A stretch of 29,350 bases of DNA from positions 2,268,135-2,297,484 of the forward strand of contig NW_001865040.1 in assembly GCF_000002865.3 (NCBI RefSeq). Direction: 5' to 3'. The position numbers were made by a program, and so were the translations under genes. The DNA comes from Monosiga brevicollis MX1 (Eukaryota > Opisthokonta > Choanoflagellata > Craspedida > Salpingoecidae). Below are positions 1 to 9,610 of the stretch, in pieces; the first letter of the stretch is position 1, and each line of letters starts with the position of its first letter. The notes beneath the pieces are model-generated. The model saw only the letters and a list, made by a program, of their open reading frames with translations, searched no databases and was not told the DNA's origin.

Positions 1-50
1 TCGTTGGCTTCACTCTCATCTGTACTCCTCGTCTTCATCATTGCATTCAG

Positions 51-157
51 GTGACAAGTCCACCGTGCACCACGCCGTCTACGGCGGCATCAGAGACATC
101 ACATGCAAGTACCGAGGCGCGAACACGAGAAGCCTCAAGCGCCGCTGTGGACCGTAG
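51..157 (+). CDS. Probable last exon of a truncated gene inside the repeat, product unrecognised
   Basis: A pyrimidine-rich stretch ending in CATTCAG at 44-50 makes a good 3' splice site. Behind it, a frame entered in phase 1 runs 35 codons to TAG at 155-157. This frame has strongly GC-ending codons, as in the real genes of the window. The peptide is basic and ends in KRRCGP. Two other frames are also open here (to 269 and to 297) but have poorer codon use. AATAAA lies at 331-336, as expected for a 3' UTR. Upstream exons lie outside the window. I do not recognise the family. The same exon is repeated on the minus strand at 29225-29331. Confidence 0.4.
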
Positions 158-714
158 CTCTTCCCCATCAATCGTCCAAACTCGGTCTCCACGTCGAACA
201 CACCTTGCACGAGTGGCGCAGTGGCAACCACATCCCAAGAAGAGAAAATCGTCTAAGTCCACCCAATGAGGAAACAGCTTGCTTACTAAGTGTTTAGAAA
301 AAAAAATCGTCCCGGGCGTTTGTCAATCGAAATAAACCTTGAATGACCATTGATCAATCGGAACTTGTCTTGTCCATCTGCTTCTACCCACCAAGTTGTC
401 TCATTGCTTCGCTGACTCGTCTTATGGCGCTGCCATTTGACATACCAATCAGAGCCATGTAGCCCTAGAGAGTCAAAGCCAAATAAGTTTCGTATGGAAA
501 AGAAATGGGATTTATTTCAAAATAAATGATTTTCTGGTCTTTGGGCTGCTATGGCATCCACAGGAAGCGTATGAACACAAGAGCACCCTCGTTTGATCCG
601 CAAAAATTTAGCGCTTCTGCTGTGCTTGATTTGAAACGCACAGCAGACAGAATCGCCGAGCACGACCCGAAATACTGACTGCCAATTAATCGCACCTGCC
701 TCAATCCCAAGAGC

Positions 715-790
715 AATATGTTGTTACAAAAAGGGAATACATATGTTACTTTCAAGGAGGTGACCGAACTATCCCGCTGAACAACATATT
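715..790. repeat. Hairpin-forming 11-bp inverted repeat inside the left arm
   Basis: AATATGTTGTT at 715-725 is the exact reverse complement of AACAACATATT at 780-790, leaving a 54-nt loop. It sits within 15 bp of the inner end of the large inverted repeat, where a terminal structure of a mobile element might lie. The copy in the right arm is at 28592-28602 and 28657-28667. Confidence 0.7.
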
Positions 791-802
791 AAGGTACATT
801 CT

Positions 803-1098
803 AAAGAGATGTCGTTGTGTGTGTGTGTGTGTGTTGTCTGACATCTTTCGTGTGAACTGTCATGTGGTAGTTGTGAGCGAATCGTCTGACAACAGGGAGG
901 TGTCTGACAACCACTGCGCTCCCGCTGCTGAGGGCATCGGGGGGTGGAGGATGGCGGTCGGGGTGACGATGCGTCAGGCAAGGCAAGACAACAGGGTAGA
1001 ACATCGATTGGGCAACGTCTTCTGGTAGCAACTCAAAGGACCCATGCTCAGCATGAAAGGCAAGAGGTGCAAGAGGGGGGAGGGGGGGAGAACGGCGC
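803..1098. other. Spacer with a (TG)n microsatellite
   Basis: Between the left repeat arm and the first gene. It holds a short (TG)n run at about 815-834 and purine-rich sequence near 1060-1095. No convincing exon was found; the open frames on both strands are low-complexity. Confidence 0.6.
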
Positions 1099-1647
1099 TC
1101 AGCGCATGTACATGGTTACGGACACTTCGGTTGATCCCAGCATGACGGCCTCCTCGCTTACGGACGTCAATCCACCGAGTTGGGCAACATCAGCGCCCGC
1201 ATCTCGCTGGGGTGGGGAATAGCTCACCACCATCAAACATCCATGCCGCTGTATGCGTTTTAAGAGTCCCTCCAACTGAGAACTTTGCACCGCTCCGCCC
1301 ATGGAGTCAGGGTTGTGGGTATCGCATGAGTAGCACAGCACGACCGCAGCCAAGGGCGCCAGCTGGGTCACGGCCTCTGTGTCCTGGAGCGACACGCGGT
1401 GAAGTGCCTCCTCGTCCTCCTCGTCCTGGGTCACCGCTGCTCCTTCCGCCTCGACCTCTGCTGCCATCATGGCCCAGTAGAGCGGACGACCTAGCGTGTG
1501 TTGGACGCGACGGTCCCGCGCCAGTTCCACCGCGTTGACAAACGCCACCCCGCGCTTTCCCATGGGCAGCATGGGTTGAAGCTCTGCCACCCAGGTGCGT
1601 AGCTGTGCTCGAAGCGCCAGTGGACTCGGACCGTCCCCTGCCGCCAT
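1099..1647 (-). CDS. Unrecognised single-exon protein, 182 aa
   Basis: A complete ORF from ATG (1645-1647) to TGA (1099-1101), with GC-rich third positions and no need for splicing. The protein starts with a helical segment rich in Leu and Arg, followed by a conserved-looking stretch with MGKRGVAF. A short acidic linker (about residues 74-82, DEEDEEA) comes next. The second half is beta/alpha-like, with AAVVLCYSC and GCLMVVSYSP strands. It has no signal peptide and no membrane segment, and a soluble cytosolic or nuclear protein is likely. I do not recognise the family. It lies downstream of, and on the same strand as, the MRH-lectin gene, about 415 bp away. Confidence 0.7.
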   Translation of the reverse strand: MAAGDGPSPLALRAQLRTWVAELQPMLPMGKRGVAFVNAVELARDRRVQHTLGRPLYWAMMAAEVEAEGAAVTQDEEDEEALHRVSLQDTEAVTQLAPLAAVVLCYSCDTHNPDSMGGAVQSSQLEGLLKRIQRHGCLMVVSYSPPQRDAGADVAQLGGLTSVSEEAVMLGSTEVSVTMYMR

Positions 1648-2063
1648 GCTGCCACAAGCGGGTCACTGTAAAACCTACGCCTTGAGGCAAGGCACAGCCA
1701 CCCAGCCTGTATTACAGCCTCAGCCTCACCAATCAACCCTCAGCTGCGGGGTTTTGTTGAGCCTCCAGGCCTTGATGGGACAACCACCACGAGCCAGCCA
1801 GCCAACACCCAACAACATCAAGGTCAAAAAAAATCATCCAACGTCAATCGATCAGATCTACTTTTGTGATAAAGATGAAAAAAAATCAACCACAACGATT
1901 TTTTTTTTTTTGGGATGGGAATAATCGATTCTTTGAATCAGGTGGATCTCTCATGCACACTGTCACAGAAGTTAAACATCCAATCGAGAACATGGCCACG
2001 CTGGTGCTTGCACAAAGAGATGGCATACTTGCACACTTCCATGGCGGCTTTTGGACTCGCTCA
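1648..2063. other. Spacer with homopolymer A and T runs, no gene seen
   Basis: AT-rich stretch between two minus-strand genes: the 3' UTR side of the lectin gene and the 5' side of the 1099-1647 gene. It has an A run near 1827-1833 and a T run near 1900-1911. Short open frames crossing these runs are low-complexity and not convincing. Confidence 0.6.
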
Positions 2064-5000
2064 TTAGTCTTGCTTTTGGTCGTGCAAGTCATTCAATCCC
2101 AGGACAAGCCATTGCTGTAGGTACTGTTGCCTAAAGGCATTTGCCCCAAAATCCCGCGACCACGGTCTTGGTGAGATCACATTGTTGTGGCGTGGGCAGG
2201 CAGGGCAAGGGTCACATTCGAGGCATGTCCAGCCGATACCCACTTGAACAGGGCAAGATTGGACGCGAGGCGACCCTTGTGTGTGCGGCCCGAATGCTTC
2301 TCTGCTCAAACCCAGAAACACGAGCAAGCCATATCCGTGAAGATAACGAAATGACAACAGGTGGAGGATGGGCGGCTTGCTTGCATGATGGGCGGCTTGC
2401 TTGCATGATGGGCGGCTTGCTTGCATGATGGTCGGTTTACTGCACCTTGGTGAAAGTCGCTGGCAAAAGCTAGAATCTGCCAGCCCATAAAATCAAGTTG
2501 CCTTTCCAGCGGATAGCGCTTCAAAACCTCTTGCAGGCTATGTCGGTGCAGCGTTTGACCTTCACGCGGCAAAAAGCGCACGATTTGCCCATCCGGACCC
2601 AGCATGGTCTCCCACACCGTGCGTGGTGCTGCCGGCCAACTCCCCACTAGTCCTCGCCATTCGTCCAATTCGTTTGCCCTGTAGCCGCACGAGGTCATTT
2701 CCGTGTTTCAGCACACCCAACGTCAGGCACCTCGCCTGCGACGCGACTTGTCTTCCACAGCCAAGCAAAAGTAGAAGATACGAACATACCATCGGTCATT
2801 TCTGTGATCCCTTTTCAGCAGGGATAGGTACCGCTCGGCGTTGCGATGGCCTGGAAGCAAGACAGAGTAAGCACGCCCCGGGTTCATCAAGATGCCTGAG
2901 GGCATGTCTTTTCCTTGATGCTTCGCAGCTTGAACCCTTCTCGTTGTGATGAGCGCCAATAGGACAGGCCTTTTCTCCAGATGAAGACGCACGGGAGACG
3001 AAACAGATAAAAATCAAGCCAGCAACGTTGTTGAGTCATCAAATACTTTGCGTGGACTGCTCACCTGCCACTGAAAAACAAAAAGCATCGTATGGGTCTC
3101 GTCCCTGCCAGGTCCAGGCCATCGATCGGTAGCATCAGCACAGTTTCTTGATATAAGATCTCAGCCAACGGGAGGACAGACAGCGGCACAGTTTGTATTC
3201 TAGTAGAGCTGTACACTCAGGATATAACAAGTACGCACCAGACGGGCCGTGTGCGCAATGACCTCCATGTCCTTGAACATGCGTCGGAGGCCCAGCTGGG
3301 TCCAATATTGCAACTGTTCCTCACTCGCCCTGGCACACATGAACGACTGAGAGACCATGTCTTGGTGGGACTACAGTCCAGCCTCAGGCATGGCAACGCG
3401 CTGGATCATAGCTCTCTTCATGACTGCCTACCGTAGAGGGCTTCGCAGTCCATCGAGCGAGCAGCCCACCAAGAGCCACAGTTCCACCATACACTCGAGC
3501 CTATGGGGGACATGATGCGCTTTGTCAAAGCACGACTGCCTCGCATGCCCAGGAGCAGCGATATGGGGTCAGACGTACGTCAAAGCAGCCGGACCCAGGT
3601 CGCAGTGCTGGGTACAGGCTGAGCCGATGCAAAACAAGCCGTGGTAGCTGTACAACTGGAAGCGCTGGATTGACTTGGCGACAGTCATATAGGTGGGACG
3701 AAGGCAAGTGCGCAGCACGGGTTGAAGACGCTTTTGTGCAGCGGACACGGAGCGCCGAGGGGTAGCAGACAGCTGAACTTGATCGCGACACTCGGGTACC
3801 ACACCCACCAATGAACGCACATCCGCACTATCGGTCAGTCCACACAATGATCGATCATAGCCAACGTGGAGTGATAAATCGAGCATGAGATGAACTGGGT
3901 TGCCAGGGTCACTGAAGGGCCAAGGTACACGAGTCAAGTACCCGATAGTGACGTCCATGGCGACCGGAACAAAGTCCGGACTGGGTTGCTGCACCCAGCG
4001 CGAGGGCGCTAGCATCAACCGGCGGTCCTTGCTGTAAGAACATGCCCCAGCCAAGGACAGATCAAATGAGCTCGATGAGGCAGGGTCGTGGAAACGCTTG
4101 CCCGCCAGGCAGGATCCCCCCTTTAAGAGCAGCGCACATACGCATCAAACGCCCCGACGAGCAGAAAAGACCCAAAGCGGTCGTCATGATGGAAGGAGAA
4201 CTGGGCTGAAACCCCAAAAACGAAAGACGACATGTCGGAGCCTGAAGCATCAAAAGGGCCTTTTTGGTTTCTATCAAAATGATCATGTAGAACAAGGTAC
4301 TTGAGTGTTTCAGCGAGCATACGGAGCTCTATATTGCCATCGCTGATTGGACAAGTGGCCATGCTTTTTTATTGTGCATCCTCGCGGCGCAGTACCCTGC
4401 ATTTACCTGGACAACCACGAGAGTGGGAGATTTTGCACTGTCAAGATGGACAAGGTGGCGGCTTGTCGGCCTTGACACCAGTAGTAGCCTGCGGTGTTCA
4501 AGGGCTCATGAGCACGGCGCGTGACGATATTTGACATGGACGGCATGCGCAAGAAGCAATCTCTGCGGCAGGGTGCAACGGGGCAAGTCGACCTTGCCAA
4601 CGCGCGCGGCGCAATAGCTTGGCAATGGCAAGCGGCTCGTTAATGGGGGCTAAGCATCCCGCATCAAAAGTTTGGTGAGTTGGCACAAGATCGATTTGCG
4701 ATAAGGGCCATTTGTTTTGATTGGGGGAAAAACAAAAAAAAGAGAGAGGCATACCAGGCGTAGGGGCGGGTCGCTCACAGCTGATGAGCTGAGGGGGCTG
4801 TCGATCAACGTCTCGACAGAGCACGCTCATTCCCACGAATATGGTGTATCTGCACGACACCAGCAACGATCATTGAGTTGCAAATGGTAAGAGAAATGCC
4901 CTGTTCCGGCTGGAGCACGCAGAAGAGAAGTAGCGTGAAAAAAAAACAGCAAAGAAAGGATAAGTGCGTACCGGCAGGTCTGATCCTCGGTTGCATTCAG

Positions 5001-6399
5001 AATCGTGACTGTCTTGTCATCAATAATAGACGCCTGGGACGCATAGAGCATGGCACAGTCTGTGAGTACATGTAATACAGGCGCTGCCAGCAATGAGGGT
5101 GTCAGGGGTCTTGGGAGGGGCAAGGGTTGGGTGGCAAGCATGGGCCATAACGCACATCGGCCTGGCCGCGAGGCAGGGCACAGACAAATCGTACAGATGT
5201 GGCTCGGGGGCCACCTAGACGTTGGAGCGCATCAAGGTCAACATGATGATGTCAGTCAGAGCACTGCGTGAAGCTACCCAACTACGCTTGGAAAAGCATG
5301 GGTTGGGCGTTCCGTTGATCACGTACTGGTGGCAGGACAATGCGTGCCGCGGGCATAGTTCTCCACAAAGGAAGCACTTTGCCAAAGCGTGCCGTTGGTG
5401 TTGGTGCGATTCGTCCACAAGCCCAGTACCAACACTGCTGGCAGGTCGTCATTCTTTGCCATACAAGAATGGGGTTAAACATGCGGGCACTTTAAAAGCA
5501 AGCTTACTAGGTCTTTGAAGGGTCGAGTCGAGTCAGTGTCTCACCGGGTCGTCCAGGGGCTGGCCATGGGTATCGGCATGGAATTGGGTCACATTCTGGC
5601 CCAAGCAAACACGGTAGGTCCACCAACCAAACGCCTGCGGGACGAGCATGCGCAAGCACGCAAGGGAATGCGTTAGGCGCGCCGCGATGCTTGAGCATGT
5701 TTCGGTTGCAGCATGTTTGGCCTTCTCACGTGTTGAATGCAGGGCAGTTTTTGCGCCAGTTGCTCTCGCCAGTAGCTGGGCTCATTGCTGCGTTGCACCT
5801 GCATAGCGGTCACGTGGTGAGGCATGTTGACATGCATGAAGCAGGAAGCGGGTCAGCTAAACTGCTGTTAGAGGCCGAGTAAGCTTGTGCTAACCCGTTG
5901 GCGATCGGGACCATGGTGCTGGCAAGTGAAAGTTTTGAGACCCTGCCTGACTTGATAAGTGTTCAAGAGTACGCTGCTGGCCTGCCTACCCAGCCGGGGC
6001 ATCAAGGAGCCAGATCAGGACGCCGAGGCGCCAAAACCATCGGGTGGGAGGCAAAGACGAACGGTTGTGGCGCTTCCGAGGCCAGGCGAGGAAAGAGACT
6101 CAGCGTGATTGGGGCAGCAAAGTCATTGAGGTCAAACTGAGCAGCCCCAGCGAAAGCGAGCAGCGAAGCAAGGGTGAGGCGATCTGAAACGATTGGGTGT
6201 GGGTGTAGGATGCACCGTCTAATAAATCCGGCTCTGCCCCATTGTAGCCTGACGCGAAGCCAAGACGTTGGGTGGAGTGGAGTGGACAGGCAAGTGCCAA
6301 TCGTACCTTTGTGTCAACGACTCCGGGGCTGGCATGGGTGAGCGCAAGCAGGAACAGGGCTGTCGTCATGCAAGTAACATGGGTCAGTGTCCAGCCCAT
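2064..6399 (-). CDS. MRH-domain ER lectin of the OS-9/ERLEC1 type with long C-terminal extension, 20 exons, about 765 aa
   Basis: Exons, in transcript order: 6399-6307, 6136-6038, 5942-5895, 5798-5730, 5634-5545, 5453-5327, 5214-5156, 5033-4972, 4849-4755, 4649-4593, 4488-4407, 4342-4142, 4031-3579, 3500-3432, 3329-3239, 3159-3065, 2939-2790, 2678-2446, 2301-2244, 2130-2064. All phases agree. A signal peptide (residues 1-26) precedes an MRH (mannose 6-phosphate receptor homology) domain at about 104-228. It has GWWTY, W107/W108, Q120, R184 (in SVRFVC), E211 and Y217, equivalent to the mannose-binding residues of OS-9. OS-9 and ERLEC1 read trimmed N-glycans on misfolded proteins for ER-associated degradation. 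The rest, about 500 residues, is not recognised. It is not a second MRH domain, and no ER-retention motif is seen at the end. The last two exons are the least certain; a TGA at 2177 is an alternative end. Confidence 0.8.
2367..2435. repeat. 20-bp tandem repeat, three full copies plus a partial one
   Basis: Copies of the unit GATGGGCGGCTTGCTTGCAT lie at 2367-2386, 2387-2406 and 2407-2426, followed by a broken copy to 2435. The array lies inside the intron between the 18th and 19th exons (2302-2445) of the MRH-lectin gene. It opens spurious reading frames on both strands. Confidence 0.9.
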
Positions 6400-6789
6400 G
6401 GCCCTGATCTTGCCTGCCGTGCAGCGAGGCACCCGTCATGTGCAGCCTGCTCACTCGCGCGACCACATCCGTCAATGTCCTGCCGTTGTGGTCACACCAG
6501 CAACCCAGTGCCGTTCTGCTGATGCCCTTTTGAGCATTCAACTCGAGTTGTCACTGCCGTCGCTCTGAAATGATTTGTCAGCCAATTTCACAGAGAGAGA
6601 GAGAGAGTTTGAGAGAGAGTTTGAGAGAGTTTGAGAGTTTGAGAGAGTTTGAGAGGGAGGTTTGAGAGAGAGTTTGAGAGAGTTTGAGAGGGAGGTTTGA
6701 GAGAGAGTTTGAGAGAGAATTTGAGAGAGAGTTTGAGAGAGAATTTGAGAGTTTGAGAGAGTTTGAGGGGGAGAGAGAGAGAGAGAGAG

Positions 6790-6839
<50 letters not shown>

Positions 6840-6842
6840 AGG

Positions 6843-6880
<38 letters not shown>

Positions 6881-6972
6881 AGAGAGAGAGAGAGAGAGAG
6901 AGAGCAGACGAGCGTGTGCGTAACGTCGTCTGGTGTTTTTTTTTTCGATTTTGATTGATAAGAAGACTGAGG
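6400..6972. promoter_or_regulatory. Divergent promoter region between the MRH-lectin gene and the small helical-protein gene
   Basis: The two start codons face away from each other (6399 minus, 6973 plus), so 573 bp must hold both promoters. No TATA-like element was recognised. Much of it (6590-6905) is a GA-rich array, which as CT on the other strand gives long Ser-Leu frames that are not genes. Confidence 0.5.
6588..6905. repeat. GA-rich microsatellite with interspersed TTTGAGAG units
   Basis: About 315 bp made of (GA)n runs separated by TTTGAGAG-type units of 8-14 bp. The left part (6600-6770) is a TTTGAGAGAGA minisatellite; the right part (6770-6905) is mostly pure GA. A polypurine-polypyrimidine tract of this length could form triplex DNA or exclude nucleosomes in the divergent promoter. 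Confidence 0.9.
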
Positions 6973-7563
6973 ATGGCGGCGATGGTGCCAGCGGGGGCCG
7001 TGCCCAGTGGGCCAGGAGTAGAGGGCGAAGCGGCATTGCTGGAGCCGGCGAAGCATCATCTGCAGCGACGGCTTTCGGCCCATGTCCAAGACTTTTGTGC
7101 GCTCTTGCTGCAGGTTCATCAGAGTTCAAGTACGGCTCTCGTGGTCGGGCAAGGCGGCGTGTAAACACGCGACCAAGTCTCATCATCAATGACGCGTTTG
7201 CACGACATGTCGCGATCTGCGGTTTAATCCCTGTTAGAGAGCCAGGAGCGGATGGCGCGGGTAGTCAAGGACATGACGAACATGGAAAAGTCCCTGGCCA
7301 GCACCGAGGCCATGGTTGGCCACTGCGCATCCATCGTGGCTGGTGATCTCGTGACGGTATGCGCAGCGCACCCCAAACCGCACGCGCTGGTTTGCCCATC
7401 CGTCTGCATGTAATGGAGTTGACCCATTCTGTCTTACTTGCCCTTGGCGTGGGTTGGAGTGTCGCATCAGGCCCAGCACTTACAGCAGCTGTATCAGCCG
7501 CCAGTGGCCAGTCCAGGCACCGCAGATGCCCCAAACACAGACAACAAGACCTCGACTTCTTGA
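6973..7563 (+). CDS. Small helical (coiled-coil-like) protein, 3 exons, 122 aa
   Basis: Exons 6973-7129, 7238-7356 and 7471-7563, with junction phases 1 and 0 consistent and a TGA at 7561-7563. The N-terminus is Ala/Gly/Pro-rich. A helical core follows (about residues 28-95), with QERMARVVKDMTNMEKSLAS giving heptad-like spacing. The tail is polar and probably disordered (PVASPGTADAPNTDNKTSTS). It has no signal peptide or membrane segment. Size and layout resemble small subunits of coiled-coil assemblies such as BLOC-1 or BORC, but I cannot assign it to a subunit. The ATG at 6973 is chosen because the frame from it is continuous; an internal ATG three codons later is also possible. Confidence 0.6.
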
Positions 7564-8090
7564 CCAAGCACGCTCTTTGGCAATGCAAGGGTTGTGGTCC
7601 GCAAACACGAACGGAACAGCACCGAGAGAGAGAGTGTGTGTGAGACTTGATACAGCAGCAGGCCAAGGGCATGGGCGACTGACCAGGAGGTTGCGCTTTG
7701 CGTTTTCATTTTGGTGTGCTCCGGCTGCTGGACGTCTTTGGGCTCTGTGAGTCGTACGAACCGTCGCCATGACGGGGTGCCAATTGATCTTGTCACCTGA
7801 TAGCCGAGTCATGAATCAAGGAGTCAAGCCTTTGGCCTCTCATCCGTTGACCTCAACACCTCTTACCAACCATCCCCTGTCCCTCCCTATCAGCAGCCCA
7901 CTCCCCACAAATACCAAACCGCCTTTCCAATCCATGAACATTGCACTCGTGTCCCCACCCACCAACTCATCGCCTTCCCCGTGATCACCGACCGACTCTG
8001 ATTGAACCGAACCGAACCCCCCAGCAGCTGCGTCAGGGGCGATGTGGCACAGATTGTCATCATTTTTTAGACACAGTTGGTGTTGCAAGA

Positions 8091-8158
<68 letters not shown>

Positions 8159-8518
8159 GTGCGTGCTGGGCACTTGAGGGGGTGGGAGGGGGTGTGCCAG
8201 GTGGGTGAAGGAGCTGCCGGGGAGCGGGTGCGGTAGATGAAATTTTGTGGGTGGATCTGCTGGACAAGGGGTGCGTTTTGCACCATTGCGGCTTTTGCTC
8301 CTATGCGTGGGGAGGGTTTGAAGGAGCGAGGATGACACCTTGGGAGTACTAGCCTGGCTGGGTTCGAGTCATCAGCTTTTGGTTCCTTCTGTGAGCTGGC
8401 ATTGTGCATTTTTTTTTCCAGCAACCTCGTCTCATCAACGCGTGGTCACGATTGCTTGCTATTTCCAGCGGCTCGGCTTCCTTGTGTTTCCCTGCCTAGT
8501 CAACCGGCAAGCGACAGG
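7564..8518. other. Spacer with a long (TG)n microsatellite, no gene seen
   Basis: 955 bp between two plus-strand genes. The open frames here are low-complexity (Pro/Ser/Thr-rich, or His-Thr from the TG array). The last part, about 8340-8518, is the probable promoter and 5' UTR of the NmrA-like gene. Confidence 0.6.
8093..8154. repeat. (TG)n microsatellite, about 31 units
   Basis: Uninterrupted TG dinucleotides. On the reverse strand this gives a His-Thr frame that should not be read as protein. Runs of this length are prone to length polymorphism. Confidence 0.97.
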
Positions 8519-9412
8519 ATGGCGCCTTTGGTGACGATCGTGACGGGCAACTCCAACTCTGGAGCCCAGGCAGTGCACTCGCTGATGGGCAAGTATCGCG
8601 GGCAATGCCGAGTGCGAGCCTGCTTTCGCAGCGCCGCAAAGGCCGAGCCTTTTGTATCGGCATATGGCCAAGCAACTGATCTCTTCGAGTCTGTCGTGGG
8701 CATTGATGCCGCCGACCCCAAGTCACTTGTCCCTGCCTTTGAAGGGGCACGTTTTGCCGTTATTGTCACGCCGCATGACCACGCTCGCGGCATGGCCCAG
8801 GATGCGGAGCTGAGCAACAACATGATCGATGCCGCAGTTGCGGCTGGTGTGGAGCACATCATCTATGTCGGCAGCTGGACTGTGATTGACAAGTCGATGG
8901 GTGCCATCCCCGCTCGTTTCTTGGCTACCGAGGAGCATCTGCGTGAGCTGGGTGAAGCAGGTCGCGTGCGGTGGACCTCACTGCGCAGTGGTTTTTTCAA
9001 CCAGAATCTCATTCTGATGCTGAAGCCTCAAATCCAAGCCAGTGGTCAAGTGTTCTTCCCCAACATCAAGGGAGCCCCTGTGGACCCTGGGGACATGGGT
9101 CGAGTGGCGGCCGCCATTGCCACCAGTGCCGACGCGCAAGTGCACCATGGTCAGTACTATCAAATCTCCGGCCCCGTGGTTATGACCACGGCCGAGATGA
9201 CGACCAAGTTAGCAGCCGCCATGGGCACCACGGCCTCTTTCACGCCCGTGCCAGCCAGTAGCATGGAGCAAATTCCACCACCCGTGCGCGATCTGCTGGT
9301 CTGGATGGAGACGCACGACATTCCCTTTTCCGATGTCACTGCCCGCCTGACGGGTGGTGAGCACACCACGCTCGATGCTTGGCTGGAAGCCAATGCCGAC
9401 CTGCTGCAGTGA
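8519..9412 (+). CDS. NmrA-like NAD(P)-binding Rossmann-fold protein, 297 aa
   Basis: A single exon from ATG 8519 to TGA 9410-9412. The N-terminus has a beta strand and a glycine-rich dinucleotide loop, VTGNSNSGAQAV, which is the atypical short-chain dehydrogenase form seen in NmrA/HSCARG and isoflavone-reductase-like proteins. It continues with FEGARFAVIVTP, AAVAAGVEHIIYVGSWTV and a region LRSGFFNQNL that match the family's order. The C-terminal half (DPGDMGRVAAAIA and YYQISGP) is the substrate-domain part. Such proteins act as redox sensors or as reductases and I cannot choose between these. The upstream in-frame stretch to 8402 is open, but the ATG at 8519 sits right before the conserved strand. 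Confidence 0.88.
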   Translation: MAPLVTIVTGNSNSGAQAVHSLMGKYRGQCRVRACFRSAAKAEPFVSAYGQATDLFESVVGIDAADPKSLVPAFEGARFAVIVTPHDHARGMAQDAELSNNMIDAAVAAGVEHIIYVGSWTVIDKSMGAIPARFLATEEHLRELGEAGRVRWTSLRSGFFNQNLILMLKPQIQASGQVFFPNIKGAPVDPGDMGRVAAAIATSADAQVHHGQYYQISGPVVMTTAEMTTKLAAAMGTTASFTPVPASSMEQIPPPVRDLLVWMETHDIPFSDVTARLTGGEHTTLDAWLEANADLLQ

Positions 9413-9610
9413 TAATAGGCTGAGATCGTCGCCCTTTCTCTTTTATTAAACGTGTGTACTGCGTGTGTATACGCGTGCGTGTGTGTTACTGATTCGTTGG
9501 TTGGCTCAATGCTTGGCTAAGCCAATGCCGACCTGCTGCAGTGATAATAGGCTGAGATCGTCGCCTTCTTTCCAGACGTGTGTACTGTGTGTATACGCGT
9601 GCGTGTGTGT
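9376..9610. repeat. Direct tandem duplication of the NmrA gene's 3' end
   Basis: The last codons, the stop and the first part of the 3' UTR (about 9377-9487) are repeated 133 bp downstream (about 9510-9610). Each copy has ATGCCGACCTGCTGCAGTGA, then GATAATAGGC and a TGTGTGTATACGCGTGCG block. The second copy lacks the TTTTATTAAACG segment, which holds the probable poly(A) signal ATTAAA of the first. Confidence 0.9.

Larger units (their letters stand above)
32..802. repeat. Left arm of a long inverted repeat (at least 771 bp)
   Basis: This stretch is the reverse complement of 28580-29350; paired positions sum to 29382. The open frames in the two arms translate identically and I saw no mismatch. 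The match stops abruptly at 802/28580. On the outer side it reaches the last base of the window, so the true repeat may be longer. It contains a probable gene 3' end (51-157), an AATAAA at 331-336 on the plus strand, a TTTATT (minus-strand poly(A) signal) at 511-516, and an 11-bp hairpin near its inner end. It may be a dispersed repeat at which an assembly stopped, a pair of opposed LTR-like elements, or a real inverted duplication. The sequence alone does not decide. Confidence 0.95.

Noticed and set aside
762-802. Resemblance of ACTATCCCGCTGAAC to the start of eukaryotic large-subunit rRNA
   Set aside because: Only about 15 bases match and an extra base is present. The next expected bases (TTAAGCATAT) are not in place, and no further rRNA core sequence follows.
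6538-7189. Two long minus-strand Ser-Leu-rich open frames
   Set aside because: They are translations of the CT-rich microsatellite and have no stop-free sequence outside it with codon bias. The real gene here is on the plus strand.
8340-8400. GGTTCGAGTC as a possible tRNA T-loop (B box)
   Set aside because: No A box, acceptor stem or anticodon arm is found at the right distance on the same strand.
7840-8424. 194-codon minus-strand frame containing a His-Thr run
   Set aside because: It spans the (TG)n microsatellite, lacks a familiar domain and has low-complexity flanks.
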